A stretch of 64,000 nucleotides of DNA, taken from NCBI GenBank assembly GCA_022885665.1, contig JAGQDJ010000625.1:1-64000 (forward strand), given 5' to 3'. Each line of letters begins with the position of its first letter. The stretch's first letter is position 1. The notes under the pieces were generated by a model. The model searched no databases, had not been told where the DNA came from, and saw nothing but the letters and a program-made list of their open reading frames with translations. The position numbers and the translations under genes were made by a program. Positions 51,801 through 63,600 of the stretch are shown here, piece by piece. This DNA comes from Triops longicaudatus. Taxonomy: Eukaryota > Arthropoda > Branchiopoda > Notostraca > Triopsidae.

Positions 51801-52859
51801 CAAATGTAAGCATAAATGACTGGGACTTTTTAAACTTCAATGCAAATACTGCACTACCATGCTAAATAATTAATAATTTGGAGAGATAAAGCTTTCCTGT
51901 CCCTTCTGTGCTCGTTTATGTTGCCCAATTTAAAACGTCAGTAAAACTTCCTTTGCTCAAGCAGTTCTTAGTGCACGCCATCGCTATTAATCTTTAAAGA
52001 CGAATTTATAATTGAACGGGAAACCGTACATTGTTCTGAACGCTTGCTCATTTTGTCCGAACGAAGTGCGATCATATTTACAAGATCCACTTCATACAAT
52101 TATACTATACAAGAGAAGTTTTCTTTGTATTTTATTTTTTCTTCCGTTTACAATATTGGTGATATGATACATATTACAATCGTACGCGATACAATTTACT
52201 TGGCTTTCCTTACTTGGCGTTGGATAGATCTACAGCTCGCCATTTCTCATAACTTTATCTTATACCGTTTTGTAATTGCACCAGCTTTTACGAGCAGTGA
52301 TTCTTTTTAATTGAAATTCCATTCTGGTTGCTTTACCTTTACTTAGAAACTTACTAAGTTAACTTACTTTTCCGTTTCAATATCTGTCAATTTTACCGCT
52401 CAAACGACCCTACAATATCAATTCTCCTGGCCGAACCCCGCAAACTCCTACTCTATCGAATTTTCTCGAATTGTAGCAATGCTCTGACCCCCCTAAAAGC
52501 CTCAAGCTAACACAATTTTCTTACCGAGCTACGCTTTGCTTCTCTTAAAAGCCCTTTTATACGTTCTGATTCCATTACATCTCCCTTCCACCTTTGAAAA
52601 TTCCATTTTTAAACCGATTTAGTCTTCAGTTCCTTTCTTTCGCCTTCCATAATCCCCTCCAAAACACTGCTTTTTAAGGAAAACAGTTAAAACTAATGCA
52701 AAAAAGCGAGCGAAATTCGATGATCGATTTCTCCGTGTTCTTCACATGCAAGCTTTAGACATGCAAAGATTCGCTTCCCCAACGCAAAGAGCTTTGTCCA
52801 AGAAAGGGCAACAATGAAAATCTCGGTCGGATTCTTCAGCCAAGGAGGGAATTTGGCTC
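48843..52859. other. Gene desert segment 5
   Basis: No recognised gene; short A/T runs are frequent (49704-49720, 50286-50298) and one GGGTGAA motif lies at 51014. Nothing here could be tied to an upstream Islet exon. Confidence 0.45.
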
Positions 52860-53964
52860 CACCTTCTTAGCCAATCAGCGCGCGCTGATGGTCAAACCCG
52901 GGAACACAGAGAGGTGGGATGAAAGACACGGAGTTCCCGACAAAATCGGACACCATTGGTTGGATTAAAGGAGCATGCCTAAGTTGGTTGTACTAAACGT
53001 GCAGGGCTGTCTCGCTCCGCCTTTCTCTTTTCGTTGCAGTACACTCTTGGGGTAGTAGGGACTTCCCCCTTTTGCGAACAAATTTGTTCGCTGGGGGCTT
53101 CACTTCGGTGCGTGGTAGGGAAGCAGGGTATGGCGTAGTATAGCGTGAGCACGTCACCGAGGCAAGTGTGTCGCGCACACTGCTCTGTCGCGCTACCCGT
53201 TTAACGCCGGCTTTACACACTTAACGAAAGCGAGAGTTGTTGAGTACGAGCTGTATTTTCTAAGCGAAAAAGGGCACATTTGTCAAAAGAAAAACAAGGA
53301 AGACTGTACTCCGGAGAATTTTGTGGCGGGCAATTTTGTGAAGGAACAAGTTGCTACAAAACATTGTAGGAAACCTTGCAAGGACTAGCTTTGTTTTGGT
53401 TTTGGAATACTGTCGCATGGTGAAACAGTCAATGTGGGAGTGTAACAAAACGAGCTGCGACGAAAAGTTTATAAAGCGTGGACTGGAAAGCGAAGTGTGT
53501 GTATTGAACGGAAAGCCGGAAGTTGCCGGAAGTGATATTGTCAGGTGGTTGACGCGGCACTTAACGATTCCAGGAGACCTTCGATGTTGGGAAAGTTTGA
53601 TTTCGATTGAAATTTACGACTGTGATAAAGATACAAGTGTAACTTGGCGAGAGTATTGCAATATTTGCATATTGTCAAGGATAATTTTCGCTGCGACCCT
53701 TTTTGGAGAAAGTTGGCTGCGAAATCCGAAAGCCCGTCGGGGTTTAACTTGGCTGTTTGGGTGATTTTACGCACAGTTGGTAGAAGAAAACGGGATAAAA
53801 GAAGGTGGATTTAAGAAGTGTGCGGTAGAAACGAAAATTTTGTCACTTTCGGGAAGTTTTCAAATTTTGGTAAAAAATATCCGAGAAGGGTGTAACCCTT
53901 CGGTGTTAATTTAGTCAGTGTGGATCACCAAATTTTCAAAATTTCGCCCTCGAAGGCTGAGGAC
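52860..53964 (+). promoter_or_regulatory. Putative Islet promoter and 5' leader
   Basis: GC-richer DNA directly upstream of the Islet start codon. It carries a CCAAT box (52871-52875) fused to the perfect palindrome ATCAGCGCGCGCTGAT (52874-52889), an inverted CCAAT near 52950, the perfect 18-bp palindrome GCGAACAAATTTGTTCGC (53074-53091) and several CpGs up to about 53230. A 137-codon open frame (53351-53764) lies between this and the start codon and, if transcribed, would be an upstream ORF. No TSS can be fixed from sequence. Confidence 0.5.
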
Positions 53965-56900
53965 ATGACAGAGCAGCCGCCAAGTAAGTTGAATTTCACC
54001 CTTAAATTCTAAGTAGTTTAATATAACACTTTTCTCAAATTTTAATTAAGTGTACCCTGGAAACAATATTTCTTGAAAGTTTCTATAAATTCAATTACTT
54101 GAATATTATACATAGGCCATAGCTGGATAGCCTAAATTTTAGTAAATAAAAATTTACCTACTAAGAGTAATAAATACTGATGGTTCTCCAAATTTAAACT
54201 CAAAAACTACGCCTTATTCGGTTTAGTTGGTGTTTACTCAAGAGCAAATTTTCGGCGGGAAACGTTGACAAGTTGGTAAAAGAAACATAGCTAAACTTGT
54301 GTCATAGAGCTATAGTGTTAAGTCTCATGAAATTCAACGGGGTCCAAGTATGAAAATAGAAAATAAAAATTAATAATAAAATTAGGTGACATACAAAATA
54401 AAATGGAAAAGCTGAATTTGGGGCCCATTGTCATTAGTATTGCAAATTTAGTTATAATCGTACTAGTGCACTAGTTATCGCATCTCAAGCAAGCACATTG
54501 GAGCTAATTTACAATTAGGAGCTAGACGTCGGAAATAACCAATTTTCCCTCTAAATTTCACTGCAGTAACATTCCTTGAGCTTTACCGTTCCATTCCCGT
54601 TTTAACAGACTACACTGGTACACACTTAAAGTGGTGAGCCATTTTTTTTTTTTCAACTGTGTACGATATCATTTAGCTAAATTATTTTGAAGAATTGAAC
54701 TCGCTGTGCATTATCATGAAAATTCCGGCTAACAGTCATATAAACGTGGGACGGTAGACAAGGAGTTTTTGTCCCACATTTTCGTGTTCGCTGCTCCTTG
54801 TCGTTTCTCCCAAGCGCAAAATAAATACTAATTAACTTTTCCCGATTTTCTACCGTCTCTTTCAATCTATTCCTTATGGAAGACCAAAAAGTAAATATGA
54901 GTGTTTATAGCAACCCTGTGCGATCTATACAACACCATATTGATGTCCATCGTTTAGCACCTCGGAAAGCCCAGGCTTTTTCCGGTTGTTCCGAGCTTTG
55001 CTTTGCTTCCATGGACTTATTGCATGCTTTCCAAGCGGAGCCAACATTTCAACCTGCTTCAGCTATTGTGACTCTATAGAGCCATTATGGCCAAAAACCC
55101 TTTTCGGTACATTCCCCAAAAAGAGAAAAACGACGGCTCCTGTCCAAGACTGCTAACGTCCAACTTTTAACTCGGATGGGGCCCGCTCAGGTCGGTCGGC
55201 CGGCATTGTCCTGTGCTGCACTTACACCGTAGGAGGGTTAGTTACCAGTAGCTAAACAATAGTACCTCCTTCACCAGCACGCTTGTAACTTGTCTCTAAT
55301 GGGACCTTTCTTGGACAACAATAGGCTTTCCCATTAAGTCTAGTTTACAATCGTTACCTCCTTCATCTCCCCATCGGCTTGTGACTTGCCTTTCTGAGGA
55401 CAACAATGGACTTCGACCCGACAAGTCTTAATTGTGCCTTAAAAGTATTGCAATAAAAGAAAGAAATAAAAGGGTAAATTCCGTGGTTCTGTGTATTGCA
55501 TTGTCGCATTGCTCTTCGCATTAGTTTAACCAATAAATTCCTATTGTCCACGAAAGAAGTCGGCTTTGGCGAAAAATTTATTAGACGACCCTATATTTCG
55601 TTGAGGAAAATTTTCATTGTTGTTCCTTGCAGCTTTATTGACAGTTGTGAAAGAATAGTAAGAATTGTGTTGTGATAAAAGCGCGACATAAAAAAGACAT
55701 GAATTAGTAGTAGGTTAGGATGAATTAAGGAGCAGTTTAACCCCTTTTAGACCCCACCCAGCCCCCTACATAGCTTGGTTGGCTTCATTGTTGGTAGTCT
55801 CGTAAAGAAAATGAGTTCGATGTTACGGTTTATAAATTAACTTCTTGTGCTTTATTAACTACGGAGAACAAAAGCCTCTCTGGTTCCGTTAAAGCTGCTA
55901 TTAGCGTTTATAAGGAAGAACTATTGTTATTGTGGAAGCTATCATAGGTAATGAAAAACGTTTCTGAAAGGCATGGGGTTGAGTTTTTTTTTCCTTTTTT
56001 AGGGAAAATTGTGGTTTAGTACCATTTGGAACGGGAGTCATAATAATGAAAAAGAACAACAGAGAGTTTTGAAGCGAATAATGGATCTATTGTTAGCAAA
56101 GCGAGAGGGGGAAGGGGGAAATATAGGTAGCTTTTTTGGCCAGGGAAAAACAGAAGTCACGATGATGGATATTTATTGCAATTATAGGTATAAATACATT
56201 CGTAGAGATTTTTTGGTACTAACATTTTCGTTTCGACAGTTAATTATTATACCAGAGTGCGAGTAAAATGTCCTGAATCGGTGTTTCCGCTCTAACTTGA
56301 ATGACAGGAATGTGTTTTGCAAAAGTTAAGTTTATGAACTAATATAAGTTTCGAGTCTCCTTTAAAAAATAGCTTATAAATACACGGTGCTGCTTAATAA
56401 TCTTGGAAAAGTTTTGTATTTGTTTTAGCTTGTCAATCTCGAATAATTTGAAAAGAGCAATAAGTGAGACGGAAAATGATTTTGTTTTGAAGTGCATAAA
56501 TTTTAACTAATTGTTTTTACAATTGAAAACGAATTTCGTGTCGCGCTACAATAGAAGCGTAATGGAACTCCACTGAACCACCCGAAAGACATTTTTGCCC
56601 ATCTGACCATATGTTATTTAGTAGAACGTTCGCTTACACATCTGTTCGGGTCAGAAAGCTAATTGCGTATTGTTATGATTCTTGTCACTCATGGGACTGG
56701 CAAGGTTTTTCTAGTGATATCCTTTGAATGGGTTTTTGTCTGTTGATATTTGCGTTGTATGTCAAAAATACATGTATTGCGTATGTGCACGCTTCAACTC
56801 ATGGTTTTGTTATGTTGTAGAAAAGCGGCGGCTGAGTCTGTGTGTGGGCTGCGGGTCCCAAATCCAAGACCAGTACATTCTTCGCGTAGCGCCGGACTTG

Positions 56901-57622
56901 GAATGGCACGCCAATTGCTTAAAATGTGCCGAGTGCACTCAGTTCCTGGATGAAAATTGTACGTGCTTTGTCAAAGATGGCAAAACATACTGCCGAAGAG
57001 ATTACGTGAGGTAAGAATTCAAATTATACCTCGTAAAAACTAATCAGAACATTTTTTACGCAAAAGTTACCCCGCTAATAACAACGATCCAACTTTTATT
57101 CGCTTTTTGTGCTGCAAAAATCTACCCCAGGAAGCGCTTCAGAATTACTTAGAACACGATTATAATAATTGTGCAGATAAAATTGGAATCCGTGTCATTT
57201 CTGGTTAAAAGCGTTTGTTCAGGTTTTTGTGAGTTTGTTTTGATCAGAAGATTGAAAGCTAATTGAACTATTCATTGGTTATAGGTTGTTTGGGACGAAA
57301 TGTGACAAGTGTGGGTCCGGGTTTAGTCGTAGTGACTTCGTCATGCGAGCGAAAAATAAGATTTACCACATTGAATGTTTCCGGTGCATCGCTTGCCATC
57401 GGCAGTTGGTGCCCGGGGATGAGTTCGCATTACGGGACGATGGCTTGTACTGCAAAGACGATACAGAGATCTTGCCCACTGACAACAACACTAAAATCTT
57501 ACTACCGTCAGTCGAAAGCCTGAACAACAACAACCTGAATACCAACAATAACTTTCATCATTCGGGCATGAGTACCGACAGCGGCAGGCATAGTCGAGCC
57601 AATAGTCACGATTCCCATTCTG
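53965..57622 (+). CDS. ISL1: Islet LIM-homeobox transcription factor, 5' part (LIM1 and LIM2), continues past right edge
   Basis: Coding exons 53965-53983, 56821-57010 and 57285-57622, phases 1, 2, 1, giving 182 codons. Exon 1 (MTEQPP plus one base) joins to give MTEQPPKKRRLSLCVGCGSQ, matching the start of vertebrate ISL1 (...DPPKKKR...LCVGCG) and its exon boundary. LIM1 (from Cys14) contains DQYILRVAPDLEWHANCLKC and FLDENCTCFVKDGKTYC; LIM2 (from Cys76) contains CDKCGSGFSRSDFVMRAKN, YHIECFRCIACHRQLVPGDE and FALRDDGLYC; zinc ligands are intact. An Asn/His/Ser-rich linker follows (about 135-182). Islet proteins specify motor neurons and endocrine cells and bind LDB cofactors through LIM domains. 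The homeodomain exon is absent here and should lie beyond 64 kb. Symbol given at family level; ISL1 versus ISL2 cannot be separated. Confidence 0.93.
53984..56820 (+). other. Islet intron 1
   Basis: A 2.84-kb intron with donor GTAAGT and acceptor TGTTGTAG. No other coding exon seen. Short frames (for example 54876-55079 and 56009-56266) look incidental. Confidence 0.85.
57011..57284 (+). other. Islet intron 2
   Basis: A 274-bp intron with donor GTAAGA and acceptor GGTTATAG, splitting an Arg codon between LIM1 and LIM2. Nothing else seen. Confidence 0.95.
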
Positions 57623-60600
57623 GTAAGTGCTCAAGTTTACAAATTTCTTGTCGAAGTCTTTCATATTCGCATTTTTTATTTAACCCTCTGGGCGATTCTT
57701 TCCTTTTTCAATTCCCATGCGAGTTTCAGGCAACTCTTTCTGGAGTGTCATGGAGCCCCCCTCAATTTACGTGGAGACAGCCTTAAAAGGGGCCGCTTCC
57801 TCTCTTGGTTTTGAATTTGCTATATTTAGGAAATGAACCGAAGGTAGGACTGAATTATGGGCCAATTATACCAACTTCACTGCCTAGAAAATTCTACCGA
57901 TAGACAAAAAATAAGTTTTCCTAGATGAAGCTCGGAACGTTTTTTAGGAGATTGAAGCTATAGACACTGTTTACGCGATTTTAATTACCTCTGAGGGAAA
58001 GGTACGATAAAATAATACATAAAAATTGATTTGAATAGTGGCCCGAGGAGGTAATAGAGCACGACAAGCGTTGGGGCAAACTTCTAAACCTGTTCCATGG
58101 TTAGTGAAGCTGGGATTATAACTTTGACTTGCCGAAATTAGAAAACTTTTACGATCTTCTGAAAAGATCGGTAACGTTTTATTTCTGTGTTCCGTTTCGT
58201 TGGACTTTTAAGAGAAAAAGGAGCTCATGAGAAATTTCAAAAAAATAAGATTTTATCAAACTATGGAAAATCTACGTAGAAGAGATCAACTTTCCGAGAT
58301 TCTAGGCCCTAAAAATAATAACAGAAATATAACATGGAGAAATCTTGAGAAAATTGGAACTCCCAGCTGTGACGTCATGCAATATGTTGTAAAATGAAAC
58401 TAAACCATAATAGTGACAGTAACTGATAGCAATACTTAACAAGCCACCCAAAGCGTTTTCGCATGACATCACAACAAGCTTGTCGTCTTTTTAATCACAT
58501 TCATGAACATCATTTGATAACATATCTATTTGAATGTCTCTAATTCAAGTAAAAACCACACTCCCTGTTCGGACCGAAGTTTGTTGGATTTTATTTATTT
58601 TCCTAACTTTCTTGTACAAAAGCATTAACTGTTGAAAATCGAGACGTATGCATTATTGCTGTTTTTACCACTAGTTGAAGGGTGGAAATAGAAAGGGAAA
58701 AAGTGTACAAGTGATTGAAACATTAAAAGGGGGATTGGAAAATAAATAAATATAAGGATATAATACGAACGTGCACTCACCTTCCCGTTTTTTATGGACC
58801 AGCAGATACGTACTGTATAGTACAGTTCAATCCGCGTCTCGCCTCAGTACTATATTCTGCACTGGAAGGAAGGGGAGGTTTGATGCGGGGGAAGCTAATC
58901 TGGCTAAAAGCCTCCGTTCATGGGGCTTTGGTTTTGATCTTTTTCTTTGCCCTCCCTTTCTCCCTTCTCCCCCGAAAAAAATTCTGTCATGTTATTTTTG
59001 TGTACCGTAACACGTACTGTAACACGACTGTCCGTCTACAGTGCAGACAAGCAGTTCAGTAATGCGTTACCTGGGGAGCTGTTTTTGTTAGATTCTTTAC
59101 CCTATTTCTTGGCTTCTCTGACCCTCTTCTCCTGCTCTGAAAAGACGTTCAGTTGATGTAGGTAAAGTACACACCCTTTGGAATATCTACACAAGAAATA
59201 AATGTTCCAAATAATATTTTCCTTAGATCATCAATTGAAGTTTTTCTTTTCTGATGATTTCTGGTCGTATATTTACAGGATAGAGAAAAAAACAAAAACT
59301 TTAGACTCCTTGTTTATGTTGAAGTTATTTCCTTCATTTTCTTTTGTCGCCCAGTCGTTAGAAATATTCAAGCCAAATTTGGTTCTCCAGACAAGCAATT
59401 CTTAAATATTTTTAATTGCATTATTCCACGGTTTAGGTTGCCATAGTGTTGGTGTAACTGGAATGCTCGCGAAAGAATAGGATGTTCGTGTTATTCATAG
59501 TTTGACAAGAAAAGTTACTTAGAATTAAAGGAGATTAGCTGTGTCACTTAGAGGGAGGGTGAGGGTGAAAGGAGGGGGCGGAGTGGAAGGGGTGTTAAGG
59601 GCTGTAAATGAGCCACACGCGGCAGACATCAGAGTCTCTCTAGGGTGCCTTCTTGGGTAGGGTAAAAGAGAGGGTTTAAGAATCATGGGAGTAGAGAAGG
59701 TGCAGTACATACACAATTGAGGTGGACCCTCGCTTTACGATAGGTTAGTTTTACGAAACACTTGATAATTTTTTATATATATAATATTGCCAGAGCATAT
59801 CCGGTACAGTGTGCACTTATGCGTAGATTGACTTTTGATAGAATTCTGCCACAAGAACGCATTGTTCGCTAAGCGCGAGTTCAACTTTAACGTAAAAGCG
59901 CGCAGTTCTTACCAGTGCTCTTAGTTTTTTTTTCGATTTGGTTGTTGTTTGTGTCTGTTTCATACATGGAGAAGAACATTTTATATTAAGAACACTACTA
60001 ATCTTAGAATGCTCTAAAATGAAAGTCTGACACATTTTGTGAGTTCGGCACAGCACAGTTTAAGAAATATTCCATTGCTGAACAACGCAACGGAATATGT
60101 GAAGTTCCGTGTAACTTCGGCGTATTTTTGCCTTAGACAAATATGACTTACGGGACAAGTGAGGGGGAGAGTTCGTACAGTAGTTAAGTGTCAGGCCTAG
60201 AAGTATAAGGGATGTTTTGATCTAATAAAGATCACCCTAGCGAAGCGGGGCTGTAAAAGCGCGAAGCACGGTAGGAAGCGGGAGAAAGATATAAGACAGA
60301 TGAGTTAAAAATTACTTTAAGGCACAAGCTATGATCCACACCCTAAGTAACTGCGCTTCCCTTAGTATTCGGATGAAAGGTGGCAGTGGGGGAGTTGGAA
60401 GGTGAACTGTCTCGTGTAGAGGTGATGAGACACGCAATGTCGTGTGCTACTGACTCATTAACCCTTCGCGCTGCTGGTCAAAAGAGAGAAAGTTGAGGGC
60501 GTGGGGTATACGTCAAACGAATGAGCGACCTGTAGCCCTTCACGAACACAGTGGACAGACGGACGCTCTTTTGAATGTCTCATTACTCCAGTTGTGAAAT

Positions 60601-63600
60601 TAAAACATGTAAAACTATTGCAGGGGTGTTTTAATTCATTTTTCTTTCGCACAATGTACCTACTAGCACAAATTCTCGTGTCAGTTCTTAATTACCCGAA
60701 TTCACCAGTCTCCTTAATGGAAACGAACGTTGAAGGCTTATGATGTCCATGAGATTCAACCTGCTTTCAGTGTAAGGTAACATTAGTATAAAGCAGTTTA
60801 TAATTTTCTGATTGGGAATTTAAACGAGTTGCAAAGCTTAGGTGGACTTTAAACAAGAAGTCCGGAGGCCATAAATAGTGTCAAAAGACAAGCATAAAAG
60901 CGAACGTGTAGAGAAGCTACCCCGAATCAATTGTTTATATTGATACAGCAATTCCGTCCACCCCCAAGTAATAAAAAATGAGCAAATAAACAGTAATTAC
61001 TGTACTTTCAATATAAACCGAGGCAGATTACCTCCGCCTCCATTTTCCTCCTCGCCCATCTGTTTTTTTACGGCTTGTGATGGGTGTTACCTTTTAAAAC
61101 CCAACAATTACATTGGACTGATCTTCCCTCTCTCCATTATTATATTATAGGTCCTGCACATGCACCCTTAACTTAACTTTTACATTCACCCGCGTAAGAT
61201 TACCCTCGTTGTGTGCTCCCCTTGGCCGAAGTTTCCCTTAATCTACTTGGAATAAATAAAATATACGAGAAAACATAACGGGCGTCACCCTTTGTAGATT
61301 AACTAAATTTTCTAAAATAAATAAACGAAACTGTAAACATTTGTCTCATATGCACTTTTTACAACGAAAATACAGGAAAGAGTTTTTACTCTTTCCTGTA
61401 AAATAGAGATTATTACAAGAGAAAATACTTTTACCACGGGAAAAGAAAATTGCGCTACATGATTTAGTTCCCTTGTTTACCCTCCTAAATGACCCCGAGA
61501 AAATTTAGTCTTCATCCTGCTTTTGTTAAAGCTCTCAGCCAACAATGGGACAGCTTACTTGCGGCTTTTTCGGACGCATAAAAGAGGGAAAAAAGTACGA
61601 ACAGGCATATTTGCTTTCGGAGGGTGAAAAAATGTAAAAAAAGAGCACGCGAGAGGATCTTTTAGCCCCATTTTTGGTCCCACAGCTCTCGACAGCTTCA
61701 GTTTCGTCCCTTTCTTAGTTAAACCATAACGCACCCTCGACACTTACCGAAAAATGGATGCTCCCGAACACAAGGACCCGTTTACATTGTAATAAAGAGA
61801 GGCGGTCATGGTAAATCCAACGCCAATGTACACTTTTCTTTTGAAAGCCCCCGTAAAAACCCCAGGTGTGAACATGTTCCGCTTAATTTTCCTAATCGCC
61901 CAAAGGAGTGTAGGGGAGTAAATTGGAGATGGTTGCCTACCTAATGCAAAATTTTTATGTTCGGATAGAAGATCGCTGTTCTATCACACAAGAGATGCTG
62001 TATAGTAAAGTATCATATAACTTCAAACAGAGTTTTCAAATGAATTCTTCTGTCTGTGTCATTACTTGATTAGATAATAAATCCCTTTCGAAAAATCTAT
62101 TCAGTCTGCTTTTCTTTGCGAAAAAATCTTGATAAATTAATAAAAAAAAATATTTTTAGAATTCGTTTTACTGGAACTTGCCTTAGCTTGTTTGAGCTAC
62201 TTCGAACGAAATTGGATGGAGTTGATTCTATTAATAGTCCGTACCATACTGCGCTATGTTATGCGGCTGTATTTTATTTTCTAGGGAAAAAAGTTACAAA
62301 AGTTAGAAACTGCAGCTTATGTATTTGATATACACGTATGAAATGGTATTGGACACTACCCTACAGATCATCGATCTTCATTGATCGGCACTTATCAAGA
62401 TAGAGTAGCGCTATTAAAGCGGAAGTTTCGGGCATCATTTGTCTTACCAACCCCTCTCCGCGTGCAAAGAAAATATTACCGGTCTTACCACACATGCAAC
62501 CGTTTTTCCTATCGCTTTTAGTGAAACCTTATAGTCAGAAATGTTAACCATTTAGCAGAGTGAGCACATGTATGTAGTACGTGTACAGTACTTCGGAGGG
62601 TGGCAAGGGGAAGAACCCCGGGAGTGAAAAATTTGACGCGAAGTTAATGTATTAAGTGAGCGAAAGAAGATGAAGCGAACGAAAAACGCTTATTCATGCT
62701 TTGCAGGCTCCCTGTATGATTAACTACCCTATCTCATGGCCACTGAACTCCATAAACTGGTCTAGCCCAACTGACAATGTACACCACGTATGCAGTACTG
62801 GTACTGAGCTGGTAATTGTATAAGTACCTTCACATTTTTTAAGAAATGTGAGTTTTTATAGTGCAAAAAGAGTTCGGTTAAGTTTGGTTCGTTAGTTTTA
62901 CGTTACTTCGGCATTTTTTTCAAAATTATGCATTTGTTTGTAAGCTTCTTTACAAGAAATTCGTGTAGTGCTGCTGCACGTTTCAGTAGGAAGTGCGAGT
63001 TTGCTGCATCTCACAAATTTTTTTCAGTAAAAAATGTCATAGTTAGTGGTATTCTAAAATAGTGAGTGACTGAGTTGTACTTGGACCACAATGCTTCTTC
63101 GAATATCCTTAGTATCCATGCGTTTTCCGAACATGGGTTTATCCTTGATTTGGTATATTCCGTCATATTCGTTCAAATATGACAAATCGTATTCGAATTC
63201 AAGTCAAATTTTAAAACCGAATCAGTTTGAAATGAAAATTACCAAAGAGACGTTAACATCTTCTGGTCCTACGACTCATTGTTGACGCTGCGTGCTCTTT
63301 CATCTGTTGCGGCTTTTTAGTGAAGAACTGTGCCTTCTTATACCCTTTTCAAGCTATTTCTTCTATTCGTAGTTTTGACTTTTACCTGTACTCTACCTAC
63401 AGCTTACATATTCTGAAAAACGTAGAACAATGCAAGGCTCCGTCTAAGCTTCCCTGTTTGTACCATGTGATCATTTTTCTACAGATCCTACTCGCTTTTG
63501 TCCCTTTATTCTGCGTCTTTAAGTGCCTCAAGTACGTTAGGTGCGTACACAGTGCGTGTGTGTTTTACTGTCCAAAGGAAATAAAGGTGTTCAAAGGTTC

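Noticed and set aside
56724..56820. Continuous frame into the Islet LIM1 exon suggesting a start at 56724
   Set aside because: It runs through an intron ending in TGTTGTAG; the conserved start exon at 53965 fits the family and phase better.
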